Shown here one piece after another: positions 1 through 6,269 of a DNA stretch of 6,353 nt. Source of the stretch: an uncultured Chloroflexota bacterium (GTDB lineage: Bacteria; Chloroflexota; Dehalococcoidia; Lucifugimonadales; CAJWER01); NCBI GenBank assembly GCA_913030785.1, contig CAJWER010000177.1, positions 1 through 6,353 of the forward strand. Direction: 5' to 3'. Under the pieces are notes generated by a model, which worked only from the letters and a program-made list of their open reading frames with translations, ran no database searches and had not been told where the DNA came from. Each line of letters opens with the position of its first letter. The first letter of the stretch is position 1. The position numbers and the translations under genes are program-made.

Positions 1-747
1 TTCGTTCTGCGCCAAAGGACCTTCGAGGAACCTCTACTCCCTGGCATCATGTTCCGGGCGGCGGCCTTCAGCGCGGCGAATGCGACCCACCTCCTGGTGG
101 GTGGCGCACTCATCATCGCGATGGTGACGATACCGCTCATGGCGAACACGGTAATGGGGCTCTCACCCCTCGACGGCGGGTTGTGGCTCATGCGGCTCAC
201 GGCGGCTATGCCAGTCGGGGCGGTACTGGGGGGGCTCGCCAGCCAGCGGATGAACTACCGCGTCCCGACCTTTGCGGGTCTACTGCTTACCTCACTTGGT
301 TTCTTGCTGATGGCGCAATGGGACTTGCAGCTTTCCGACCCGGAACTGACCATCCACCTCGCCCTGACCGGGATGGGATTTGGTCTGCTGATCGCACCGA
401 TTGGTCTGGCCGCCACTGAGTCGGTCGGGGAGGATAACAGGGGAACTGCAGCGGCATTTATTACCGCGAACAGGATGGTCGGGATGACACTCGGTCTAGC
501 AGCGCTCACCGCCTGGGGCTCTGGCCGATTCGTAGGGCTGGTGGATGGATTTCGGTTTCCATTGCAGTTACAGGGCGAGACCGTCCCCCAGTACACCGAG
601 AGGCTTGTTCAGTATGAGGCCCAGGTTGAAGGTGCCGGGATGACTGTGTTCAACGAATTTTTCGTGATCGCGATGGTAGTATGTCTCATTGCCCTCGTAC
701 CGGTGGCGCTGATGTACTGGCGTCGAGGTCGGCCACTTCCGACCTGA
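1..747 (+). CDS. MFS transporter, DHA2/EmrB-QacA-like, C-terminal part (5'-truncated)
   Basis: The frame is open from the first base of the window, so the gene begins upstream; 248 residues remain and the stop is TGA at 745-747. The fragment is very hydrophobic, with about six membrane segments near fragment residues 28-48, 61-81, 88-107, 117-138, 150-172 and 217-240. A glycine-rich helix (GMGFGLLIAPIGLA, about 124-137) is followed by an NRGTAAAFITANRMVG stretch. This matches the C-terminal half of 14-helix DHA2-type drug/proton antiporters, where an RG-A-----R--G pattern is usual. About 44 mostly polar residues separate the last two helices. It ends in a basic cytoplasmic tail (YWRRGRPLPT). 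By family it should export small molecules using the proton gradient; the substrate cannot be told. The internal ATG at 49 lies inside the continuing frame and is not the real start. The TlpA-like gene follows 61 bp downstream on the same strand and may be co-transcribed. Confidence 0.8.
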   Translation, partial: FVLRQRTFEEPLLPGIMFRAAAFSAANATHLLVGGALIIAMVTIPLMANTVMGLSPLDGGLWLMRLTAAMPVGAVLGGLASQRMNYRVPTFAGLLLTSLGFLLMAQWDLQLSDPELTIHLALTGMGFGLLIAPIGLAATESVGEDNRGTAAAFITANRMVGMTLGLAALTAWGSGRFVGLVDGFRFPLQLQGETVPQYTERLVQYEAQVEGAGMTVFNEFFVIAMVVCLIALVPVALMYWRRGRPLPT

Positions 748-796
748 ATCTGCCACAACAGCGCGTGCATCCAACCCACAGCCGATTCAGGGTATG

Positions 797-801
797 GGAG
801 G
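797..801 (+). promoter_or_regulatory. Ribosome binding site of the TlpA-like gene
   Basis: GGAGG lies 7 bases before the ATG at 809. It sits inside the longer open frame that starts with the ATG at 794, which has no comparable site before it. This favours 809 as the true start. Confidence 0.7.
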
Positions 802-808
802 GGTGAGC

Positions 809-1429
809 ATGGCGTCCAAGGGTAGGGCCGGGCAGCGTAAGTCCCGGGCATCGAAAAGACGAACGAGCGGCAAGCGGGCTGCACCGGGCTGGCAGAGGTA
901 CACGGCGCCGATCATGATGGGCGCCGGTGTTGGGCTGGTAGTGCTGCTGGCCGTGATCGCCTTCACCGCATCGGAGCAGGAATTGGCCGAGGCGTCGGAT
1001 TTCGAATTCGAGGTCTACCAGGGCCAAGAGACAATAGGCGGCCCGACCGTCAACTTCGAAGAAGTGCTTGCCATCGGCAAGCCGACGGTGCTGAATTTCT
1101 GGGCTGGCAATTGTCCGCCGTGCCGTGCGGAGATGCCCGACCTGCAGCGTGCCTACGACGCCTTCCAGGACGAGATAACGTTCCTGGGACTCGATGTCGG
1201 CGCGTACACGGGACTCGGGTCGAGGAGGAGCGGCCTGGCGCTGCTCAATGAGCTAAACGTCTCATATCCTGCGGGAGAGCCTCCGACCAGACGACCGGTG
1301 AACAACTACAACGTGAACGCGATGCCCACGACGGTCTTCTTCGACGCCAACGGTGAGGTTTTTCGTAGGTGGGAAGGACTGATCAGTGGGCCTCAGCTCA
1401 ACGCAATTCTCCAGGAGATGGTTCAGTAG
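809..1429 (+). CDS. Membrane-anchored TlpA/ResA-type thiol-disulfide oxidoreductase
   Basis: This 206-residue protein is counted from the ATG at 809, which has a GGAGG site 7 bases upstream; in-frame ATG (794) and GTG (803) are less likely starts. Residues 1-31 form a very basic, Lys/Arg-rich cytoplasmic tail. Residues about 32-54 are a single membrane helix (IMMGAGVGLVVLLAVIAF), so the rest should face outward by the positive-inside rule. The thioredoxin fold follows: KPTVLNFWAGNCPPCRAEMPDL carries the redox pair C102-P-P-C105, and NAMPTTVFFD carries the cis-proline P173. The segment between them is the insert typical of the TlpA/ResA/DsbE group. Family members reduce or oxidise disulfides outside the membrane, often for cytochrome c maturation or oxidase assembly; no such partner gene is visible here. 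The usual Trp just before the first Cys is Asn here (NCPPC rather than WCPPC), although the earlier FWA is kept. The gene converges on the SGNH hydrolase gene with a 9 bp gap. Confidence 0.88.
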   Translation: MASKGRAGQRKSRASKRRTSGKRAAPGWQRYTAPIMMGAGVGLVVLLAVIAFTASEQELAEASDFEFEVYQGQETIGGPTVNFEEVLAIGKPTVLNFWAGNCPPCRAEMPDLQRAYDAFQDEITFLGLDVGAYTGLGSRRSGLALLNELNVSYPAGEPPTRRPVNNYNVNAMPTTVFFDANGEVFRRWEGLISGPQLNAILQEMVQ

Positions 1430-1441
1430 TCCGCGGGGCTA
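1427..1441. other. Imperfect palindrome spanning two convergent stop codons
   Basis: TAGTCCGCGGGGCTA can fold in RNA as six base pairs (one G-U) around a GCG loop. Its ends are the TAG stop of the plus-strand TlpA-like gene and the CTA complement of the TAG stop of the minus-strand hydrolase gene. No T-run follows on either strand, so it does not qualify as a standard intrinsic terminator. Confidence 0.3.
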
Positions 1442-2017
1442 GTCGAACCAGCTGAGCCAGCCACTCCAATCGTGCACGATCCGTGCTAGCGCGTTGTATC
1501 CATTGGCCCCTGGGTGCGCCCCGTCTCCGACCGCGATCTCGCCCATCCATGCTTCCGACGCGAGCAACCGGTCGAACACGTCGGACAGCGCCTTTATCTC
1601 GTCCTGCCTGATCTCGTCAGAGATTGGCGATGGACCGACCATGAGCGCCGGACACAGCGTACGGGCCTCACTTACAATTCGCGAGGTGTTCCCAACAGAC
1701 TGCTCGAAGCTAACTCGCCGCTGTCCGCCTATGACCAGGGTATCGTTGGTGCCAAAGGAGAAAACAATCCTCGGCTCAATGGTGCTATTTGGAGGGTAGA
1801 GCCGCCTGCCAGCTTCATCACGCCACCGTGACGCTATATCTGCACTGGTATGCCCTCGAACGCCGAGGTTGTAGTGGGTGACATAGTGTCCTTTGCGGCG
1901 GGCGTAGGCACAGATTCGTCCGGTCCACCCAAGGTACTCAGGATCACCGACGCCGTTAACCAGAGAGTCCCCGATGAAGCAGATACGGATGTCGGTCGGA
2001 TCGCTCTCAGCACCCAC
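1439..2017 (-). CDS. SGNH/GDSL-family hydrolase (esterase/lipase-like)
   Basis: The protein is 192 residues when started at the GTG at 2017, which has AGGAG nine bases upstream. All SGNH blocks are present: block I FIGDSLVNG with nucleophile S18, block II NLGVRG with G52, block III FSFGTNDT with N91, and block V DGAHPGANGY with D165 and H168. This is the complete catalytic and oxyanion-hole set of TesA-like serine esterases, thioesterases and lysophospholipases; the real substrate is unknown. No signal peptide or membrane helix is visible, so the enzyme is probably cytoplasmic. The same frame stays open upstream to about 2227, but that stretch overlaps thyX, is Arg/Gly/Pro-rich and resembles nothing in the family, so it is a shadow. 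The gene begins 32 bp after the thyX stop and is likely the last gene of the minus-strand string. Confidence 0.88.
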   Translation of the reverse strand: MGAESDPTDIRICFIGDSLVNGVGDPEYLGWTGRICAYARRKGHYVTHYNLGVRGHTSADIASRWRDEAGRRLYPPNSTIEPRIVFSFGTNDTLVIGGQRRVSFEQSVGNTSRIVSEARTLCPALMVGPSPISDEIRQDEIKALSDVFDRLLASEAWMGEIAVGDGAHPGANGYNALARIVHDWSGWLSWFD

Positions 2018-2026
2018 CGTGATGTA

Positions 2027-2031
2027 CTCCT
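2027..2031 (-). promoter_or_regulatory. Ribosome binding site deciding the GTG start of the SGNH hydrolase
   Basis: AGGAG on the minus strand lies 9 bases before the GTG at 2017-2015, in the short gap after the thyX stop. It is the only good site near the N-terminus, and the resulting protein starts about 10 residues before the GDSL strand, as is usual for cytoplasmic members. Confidence 0.7.
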
Positions 2032-2049
2032 GTGGGCCGCTGCTAAGAA

Positions 2050-2850
2050 CTAAACCTTGGAGTACCTCGGCGTTGCGATCTGGGTACCGTCGGGCAGGTC
2101 TTCCACAGTAAAGTCCCCGAAGAGCAGGGGGGCCTCCACGGCGAGTACCTCCAGGATCATGAGGGCGAGTTTGCGTATCTCCCAGTCGGCGAAAGCCGCG
2201 CCCCGCATCTGAATGAAGTGCCGCCACGCCCTAACATTTGCCGTCACGAAGATCTTCGTCTCGGTGGCGTTGGGTAACACCGCCCTCGCCGCCTGGCGGA
2301 TGGCCTTCCGTCGGTCCCGCCAGTCTGAAAAAATGTCTTTGGGCAGGACCTCTTCCAAGGCCGTCACCAGTTTTTCATAGCTGGCGGAGGCTGATTCCAG
2401 CGCGTCCGTGAGGAGCGCCATGGCCTCTTCGGTACCGTCCCGCCCATCGGCGAGGGCCGGGGGCAGAACGAAGCGACCTTCGGACTCGTCGACGAATCTC
2501 TGTGAGCGCTGGCTGTATGCAAATCCGGCACGGTGCCGTACGAGCTCGTGGGTGAGGGCCCGCGACACCCCAGTGATGGCGAAGCCGTAGTTGACGTGCT
2601 CGAACACGCTCCCATCACCCTTCGACAGAAGATTGTCGACGAAGTTTGTGATGTCCTTGCGGCCCCGACCGTAGCTCATATAGCACAGGCGCGCGGAGAT
2701 CTCGACGACTACCGCGGACTCGTCCTTCCCTGCGCGTATGCTCTCGGGAATGGGTGGCACTCCCTCGTCTTCTAGGAAGGCTGCAATGCCCTCCCAGTCG
2801 ACGCTGGGCCTGGTTACGAGGTAGGCCTTAGGCTCGGAGACGGTCCTCAT
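2050..2850 (-). CDS. thyX: Flavin-dependent thymidylate synthase ThyX
   Basis: ThyX (EC 2.1.1.148) converts dUMP to dTMP using methylene-tetrahydrofolate, with FAD and NADPH doing the reduction; it replaces ThyA in many bacteria. The 266-residue product carries the signature RHRAGFAYSQRSQRF: RHR at 105-107, then eight residues, then S116, within the known RHR-X7/8-S range. Other family features are the SVFEHVNYGF strand (H85, flavin region) and the LPNATETKIFVTANVRAWRHFIQMR block (about 192-216) that contributes nucleotide-binding Arg/Asn residues. The length is slightly above the usual 220-250 residues. The ATG at 2850 has only a weak, distant GAGGGGG (13 bases away). It overlaps by ATGA the stop of a candidate 31-codon ORF, so translational coupling may set its expression. 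It lies between the E2 gene and the SGNH hydrolase, all on the minus strand. No folate or dihydrofolate reductase gene is adjacent. Confidence 0.96.
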   Translation of the reverse strand: MRTVSEPKAYLVTRPSVDWEGIAAFLEDEGVPPIPESIRAGKDESAVVVEISARLCYMSYGRGRKDITNFVDNLLSKGDGSVFEHVNYGFAITGVSRALTHELVRHRAGFAYSQRSQRFVDESEGRFVLPPALADGRDGTEEAMALLTDALESASASYEKLVTALEEVLPKDIFSDWRDRRKAIRQAARAVLPNATETKIFVTANVRAWRHFIQMRGAAFADWEIRKLALMILEVLAVEAPLLFGDFTVEDLPDGTQIATPRYSKV

Positions 2851-2942
2851 ATGGGTTGGTTTGCCCCCTCGCGTCGACCGGCGTCAAGGACGGCTTCCGA
2901 ATCGTTGCCTAACCACTCGCGCTCGAACAGCACATCAGTCAT
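2847..2942 (-). CDS. Candidate 31-residue small protein coupled to E2 and thyX
   Basis: An ATG at 2942 overlaps the E2 stop as ATGA, and the frame runs 31 codons to a TGA at 2849-2847 that overlaps the thyX ATG, again as ATGA. It therefore fills the whole E2-thyX gap without a spare base. The peptide begins MTDVLFEREW and is hydrophilic and acidic/basic mixed, with no membrane segment, cysteines or known motif. About two thirds of its codons end in G or C, similar to the flanking genes. No good ribosome binding site precedes it, so translation would depend on ribosomes finishing E2. I do not recognise a family. It could be a real small protein, a leader-like coupling ORF for thyX, or an open frame by chance. 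Confidence 0.42.
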   Translation of the reverse strand: MTDVLFEREWLGNDSEAVLDAGRREGANQPI

Positions 2943-4243
2943 ACAAGCAGGCTCATCGGGTCTTCGAGCATTTTCTTGACTGCGACCAGGAACTGGGCGG
3001 ACTCCGCGCCGTCGGTAACGCGATGGTCCGCTGATATTGTCGCGGTCATCATGCTCGCGATCTTGATTTCACCCCCGTCCGCGATGGGCCGAGGGGCCAC
3101 TGTCCCTACCGCAAGTACGGCGGACTGCGGCGGCTGGATGATGGCTATGAAGCTGGTGACGTCGAACATGCCTAGGTTGCTCACTGCGAAGGTGCCGCCA
3201 GTGTACTCTCGCGGGTGCAGTGTGCCCTTGGTCGCTCGCTCCACAAGGTCCTTGCTGGCCTTTGCGATCTCGGCAAGGCTCATGGTTCCGCTTTCCATGA
3301 TGGCGGGCAGGATCAGGCCTTGCTCACCGGCGATGGCGATACCTATGTTGATCCCATCGTTCATCTGGATACCATCGTCGGTGTAGTAGGAGTTGAGGTT
3401 CGGGAACCCCTTCAACGCCTCTGCACACGCTCTGATGATCATGTCGTTGACGCTGACGCGCACGCCCTCGCTTTCGAGGGTTGCGTTGATCTGCTTGCGC
3501 AGGTCCATCGCCTTTGTCATGTCGATCTCCGCCGACACGTAGAAGTGGGGCGCTTCCCGCTTGCTCTTCGCCGTCACTCGCGCGATCTGTTGGCGTACAC
3601 GGGACATCGGCACCAATTCTCCGGCGGCCTCAACTGGCGCCGCAACAGGTGGCGTCGCCACGGGCTTCGGCGGCTCGACAGGGGCTGGTGGCTCCTCGGC
3701 CGGCTCCTCAGGTACCACTGCGGGCGCGTCACCTGGCTCGAAGGCGAGCACATCGCCCTTGGTAATCCTGCCGCCAGGGCCGGTGCCCTGGATCTGGCGC
3801 AGGTCGATTCCTCGCTCATCGGCGAGTCGACGTGCAACAGGGGATGCCCGGAAACCCCCAGTGGTGTGCGCCTCCGTATCCGCGGCAGCAGCGGGAGGGG
3901 GCAGCGGTATGGCGGGCTTCTCCTCGAGTACCTCCTCCGCTGGGGCAGGTTCCGGTGCAGGCGCTGGGGACGCGTCCCCGGTCTCAAAAGCGGAAATGTC
4001 CTCGTCGGCATCACCAACGATGGCAATGACCTGGCCGACAGGCACGGTGGCGCCTTCCGCAACGAGGATTTTTCGCAGTAGGCCCGGCTCGGTGGCCTCG
4101 AATTCGACGACAGCCTTATCGGTCTCGATCTCGGCGAGTGCATCGCCGATGTTGACCTCGGATCCCTCGGTCATGAGCCAGCGAACTACGGTGCCTTCCA
4201 GCATGTCGTAGCCCATCTGGGGCATGGTTAGTTGTGTAGCCAG
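2939..4243 (-). CDS. pdhC: Dihydrolipoamide acyltransferase (E2) of a pyruvate/acetoin-type dehydrogenase complex
   Basis: E2 carries the acyl group on a lipoyl arm and transfers it to CoA. The protein is 434 residues when started at CTG 4243 (428 from the first ATG at 4225). In CTG numbering there is one lipoyl domain (about 1-80) with the lipoyl lysine K43 in EIETDKAVVEFEA. A Pro/Ala/Glu-rich linker (about 85-128) follows, then a peripheral subunit-binding domain (about 132-168, RASPVARRLADERGIDL and GTGPGGRITKGDVL). A second Pro/Ala linker leads to the catalytic core (about 210-434) with HFYVSAEIDM, SNLGMFDVTSF and the active-site motif DHRVTDG (H407, D411). This is the full E2 layout. The N-terminal strand ATQLTMPQMGYDM is split if the ATG is used, and GGAGG lies 7 bases before the CTG. 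The gene follows E1-beta by 52 bp. Acetyl is the likeliest acyl group, but substrate class cannot be fixed from sequence. The symbol is by role; acoC is an alternative. Confidence 0.94.
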   Translation of the reverse strand: MATQLTMPQMGYDMLEGTVVRWLMTEGSEVNIGDALAEIETDKAVVEFEATEPGLLRKILVAEGATVPVGQVIAIVGDADEDISAFETGDASPAPAPEPAPAEEVLEEKPAIPLPPPAAAADTEAHTTGGFRASPVARRLADERGIDLRQIQGTGPGGRITKGDVLAFEPGDAPAVVPEEPAEEPPAPVEPPKPVATPPVAAPVEAAGELVPMSRVRQQIARVTAKSKREAPHFYVSAEIDMTKAMDLRKQINATLESEGVRVSVNDMIIRACAEALKGFPNLNSYYTDDGIQMNDGINIGIAIAGEQGLILPAIMESGTMSLAEIAKASKDLVERATKGTLHPREYTGGTFAVSNLGMFDVTSFIAIIQPPQSAVLAVGTVAPRPIADGGEIKIASMMTATISADHRVTDGAESAQFLVAVKKMLEDPMSLLV

Positions 4244-4250
4244 GATTCAC

Positions 4251-4255
4251 CCTCC
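4251..4255 (-). promoter_or_regulatory. Ribosome binding site pointing to a CTG start for E2
   Basis: The minus strand reads AAGGGAGGGTGAATCCTG; GGAGG ends 7 bases before the CTG at 4243-4241. It is 25 bases from the first ATG at 4225, too far for normal initiation. An in-frame TGA lies just upstream of the CTG, so no earlier start is possible. Confidence 0.65.
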
Positions 4256-4295
4256 CTTGATCCGCGCTCGGCGCAATGCCAAGTGCCGGGTTCAA

Positions 4296-5273
4296 CTATA
4301 TTCCGTATATCTCTTCGATTGTGCTGACGATTCGTGCCGCGTTCGGAAGTGCCGAGGCCTCCAGCGTCCCGTTGTAGGGCGCGGGAACCTCCAGGCCTGC
4401 CACACGGCCTACGGGGCCGTCGAGGGAATCAAAGGCACTTTCCTGGATCATGCTGACAATTTCCGCTCCAAATCCGCCACTCCGCCACGCCTCATCGACT
4501 ACGATGGCTCGGTTGGTCTTCTCGACCGAAGTTAGCACGGTCGCAGTATCCAGCGGACGGAGCGTGCGAAGGTCGATTACTTCCGCCTCCACTCCCTTTT
4601 TCTCCAATATGGCAGCCGCCTCGAGCGCGGTGTGGACCCCGCGCGAGTAGGCTACGAGGGTTACGTCGTCGCCGGCCCGCTTGACCTTCGCTTGTCCGAA
4701 GGGTATCGCGTAGTGGTCGTCGGGGACGTCACCGCGCACCTGATACAAGCGCGCATGCTCCGCAAAGATTACCGGGTCTTCGTCGGCGACGGCTGTTCGT
4801 AGCAGGCCCAGGGCATCGTAGGGGTCGGACGGGACCGCCACCTTCAGTCCTGGAACCGATGCGAACCATCCTTCAAGACTCTGGGAGTGTGTGGCGCCGA
4901 GTTGTGCGCCACCGCCCGTTACGGTCCTGATGACTATGGGTACCTGTATCTGGCCGTTGGACATGTAGCGTAGCTTCGCCGCGTGGTTCACAACCATGTC
5001 CATGGCCAGGAGGAGGAAGTTGATCGTCATGATCTCGACGACGGGCCTCAGGCCCGCCATCGCAGCCCCGACCGCGGCACCCACGACAACCCCTTCCGAA
5101 ATTGGGGTGTCCCTGATCCGTTCGTGGCCGTACTTCTCCAGCATTCCTTTGGTGACAGCATATGGCCCCTGGTAACTTCCAATGTCCTCCCCCATGAGGA
5201 AGACTCGCTCGTCTGTATCCAGCGCCTCCGTGAGGCCCCTGGTGACGGCGTCTCTGAGGGTTATTTCACCCAT
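4296..5273 (-). CDS. pdhB: 2-oxoacid dehydrogenase E1 component, beta subunit (pyruvate dehydrogenase type)
   Basis: The beta subunit of the thiamine-diphosphate-dependent alpha2beta2 E1 completes the cofactor site and docks E1 to E2. The product is 325 residues from the ATG at 5273, which is preceded by AGGTGGAG ending 6 bases upstream; an in-frame GTG at 5285 lies within that site and is less likely. Family blocks in order are GEDIGSYQGPYAVTKGM, DTPISE (E60, the glutamate position that contacts the aminopyrimidine ring of the cofactor), GGGAQLGATHSQSLEGWF with the conserved His, PGLKVAVPSDPYDALGLL, and in the C-terminal transketolase-like domain VIDLRTLRPLDTATV and VVDEAWRSGGFGAE. Length fits the family's usual 325 or so. 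The gene follows E1-alpha by 30 bp and precedes E2 by 52 bp, the standard alpha-beta-E2 order. AcoB of acetoin dehydrogenase is closely related and cannot be excluded. Confidence 0.95.
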   Translation of the reverse strand: MGEITLRDAVTRGLTEALDTDERVFLMGEDIGSYQGPYAVTKGMLEKYGHERIRDTPISEGVVVGAAVGAAMAGLRPVVEIMTINFLLLAMDMVVNHAAKLRYMSNGQIQVPIVIRTVTGGGAQLGATHSQSLEGWFASVPGLKVAVPSDPYDALGLLRTAVADEDPVIFAEHARLYQVRGDVPDDHYAIPFGQAKVKRAGDDVTLVAYSRGVHTALEAAAILEKKGVEAEVIDLRTLRPLDTATVLTSVEKTNRAIVVDEAWRSGGFGAEIVSMIQESAFDSLDGPVGRVAGLEVPAPYNGTLEASALPNAARIVSTIEEIYGI

Positions 5274-5279
5274 AGATTG

Positions 5280-5287
5280 CTCCACCT
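5280..5287 (-). promoter_or_regulatory. Ribosome binding site deciding the ATG start of E1-beta
   Basis: AGGTGGAG on the minus strand ends 6 bases before the ATG at 5273. The alternative GTG at 5285 overlaps this site and has no site of its own, so the shorter protein beginning MGEITLRDAV is preferred. Confidence 0.65.
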
Positions 5288-5303
5288 ATGGTCGCGGGCA
5301 CCA

Positions 5304-6266
5304 TCAGCCGTACACGTTCTCGAAGAGGGCCTCAGGGCCCGGCTCGTCACTTTGTTCTGCGAATGCGATGGCTTCAGAGACGGCCGCATCAACCCGCTCG
5401 CCAATCCGGGTGATCTGGCCATCGTCGATGAGGCCGTCCACAAGGGCAGCCTCTCTGAAGGTGTCGATCGGATCGCGAATTCGCCACTGGTCGATTTCGT
5501 CCGATTCGCGGTATTCCTGCGGGTCTTGTAGCGAATGTCCGACAAATCTATAGGTCATCGCCTCAAGGAACACGGGACCTTCGCCCGCTCGGACGCGCTC
5601 CAACGCCTCGCTAAACGAGTCGCGCACCGCAACGACATCCATGCCATCGATCTGCGCTGCGGGAATTTTATAGGCGTCGGCGGCCAGATAGATGTCCTTG
5701 CCCCCTGCCCTCGTACGCTCAATGTGGGTCCCCATCCCGTACAGGTTGTTCTCTAACAAGAAAACTATCGGCAGCTTCCAGAGCGATGCCAGATTCAGGG
5801 TCTCATGGAAAGAGCCCTCGTTCACAGCACCATCTCCGAAAACGCAGAGGACGGCGCGATCTTCGTTCCTGTACTTGATGGCCAGGGCCAGCCCCGCCGC
5901 CAATGGCATCTGTCCGCCTACTATGGCGTGGCCTCCCATGAACCCCTTCGATACATCGAAGATATGCATGGAGCCGCCCTTGCCGCCGCTGGTTCCTGTG
6001 ACCTTGCCCATCAACTCCGCCATGATCAGGTTGGGGTGCACTCCCCGGGCAAGTGCGTGACCGTGGTCACGGTAGTGAGTGATTATGTAGTCGTCGTCTC
6101 GAAGTGAAGATATGGCCCCAACGGCGATGGCTTCCTCTCCGATGTATAGGTGAAGGAAGCCGTGGATTTTGCCCTGCATGTACAGGCGACCGCTCTGCTC
6201 CTCGAAGCGGCGTATGAGCAGCATCTTTTCGTATAGCTGAACTATCTGGCCATTGTCCAGATCCAT
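5304..6266 (-). CDS. pdhA: 2-oxoacid dehydrogenase E1 component, alpha subunit (pyruvate dehydrogenase type)
   Basis: The alpha subunit binds thiamine diphosphate and Mg and, with E1-beta, decarboxylates the 2-oxoacid and reductively acylates the E2 lipoyl group. The product is 320 residues, the normal length for bacterial PdhA/AcoA. Blocks in order are MLLIRRFEE (15-23), the YIGEEAIAVG strand (41-50), THYRDHGHALARG (63-75), GKGGSMHIFD (95-104), and the diphosphate motif opening at GDGAVNE (144-150) and closing at ENN (172-174). The late loop is RFVGHSLQDPQEYR (240-253), equivalent to the regulatory phosphorylation loop of mitochondrial enzymes. The start ATG at 6266 follows the stop of the upstream gene by only 3 bases (TAAGCGATG) with a weak GGGA site, indicating coupled translation. 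The choice between pyruvate, acetoin and another small 2-oxoacid is inference; pyruvate is favoured by similarity to PdhA. Confidence 0.95.
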   Translation of the reverse strand: MDLDNGQIVQLYEKMLLIRRFEEQSGRLYMQGKIHGFLHLYIGEEAIAVGAISSLRDDDYIITHYRDHGHALARGVHPNLIMAELMGKVTGTSGGKGGSMHIFDVSKGFMGGHAIVGGQMPLAAGLALAIKYRNEDRAVLCVFGDGAVNEGSFHETLNLASLWKLPIVFLLENNLYGMGTHIERTRAGGKDIYLAADAYKIPAAQIDGMDVVAVRDSFSEALERVRAGEGPVFLEAMTYRFVGHSLQDPQEYRESDEIDQWRIRDPIDTFREAALVDGLIDDGQITRIGERVDAAVSEAIAFAEQSDEPGPEALFENVYG

Positions 6267-6269
6267 CGC

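Noticed and set aside
748..808. Possible promoter or terminator between the MFS and TlpA-like genes
   Set aside because: No convincing -35/-10 pair and no hairpin with a T-run were seen in these 61 bases; only the ribosome binding site is supportable.
1494..1831. Plus-strand open frames opposite the SGNH hydrolase
   Set aside because: No family resemblance, and they overlap the conserved catalytic blocks on the other strand.
3670..4010. Repeat-like Pro/Ala/Glu-rich stretches inside E2
   Set aside because: These are the flexible inter-domain linkers usual in E2 proteins, not DNA repeats.
3574..4143. Minus-strand 189-codon open frame overlapping E2 in another frame
   Set aside because: It is Pro/Arg/Ser-rich low-complexity translation of the E2 lipoyl domain and linker region out of frame; the E2 frame has clear domain motifs.
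3215..4211. Long plus-strand open frames (up to 288 codons) opposite the E2 gene
   Set aside because: They are antisense shadows of E2. The Ser/Gly/Ala-rich and Arg-rich translations come from the opposite strand of its Pro/Ala linkers, and they lack domains or ribosome binding sites.
4244..4295. Possible small ORF or terminator between E1-beta and E2
   Set aside because: There is no start codon giving a meaningful frame. A tiny GCGC hairpin (around 4263-4273) is too short and has no T-run; the gap mainly holds the E2 ribosome binding site.
4983..6107. Plus-strand open frames of 100-182 codons opposite E1-alpha and E1-beta
   Set aside because: They run antisense to strongly conserved coding sequence and show no motifs of their own.
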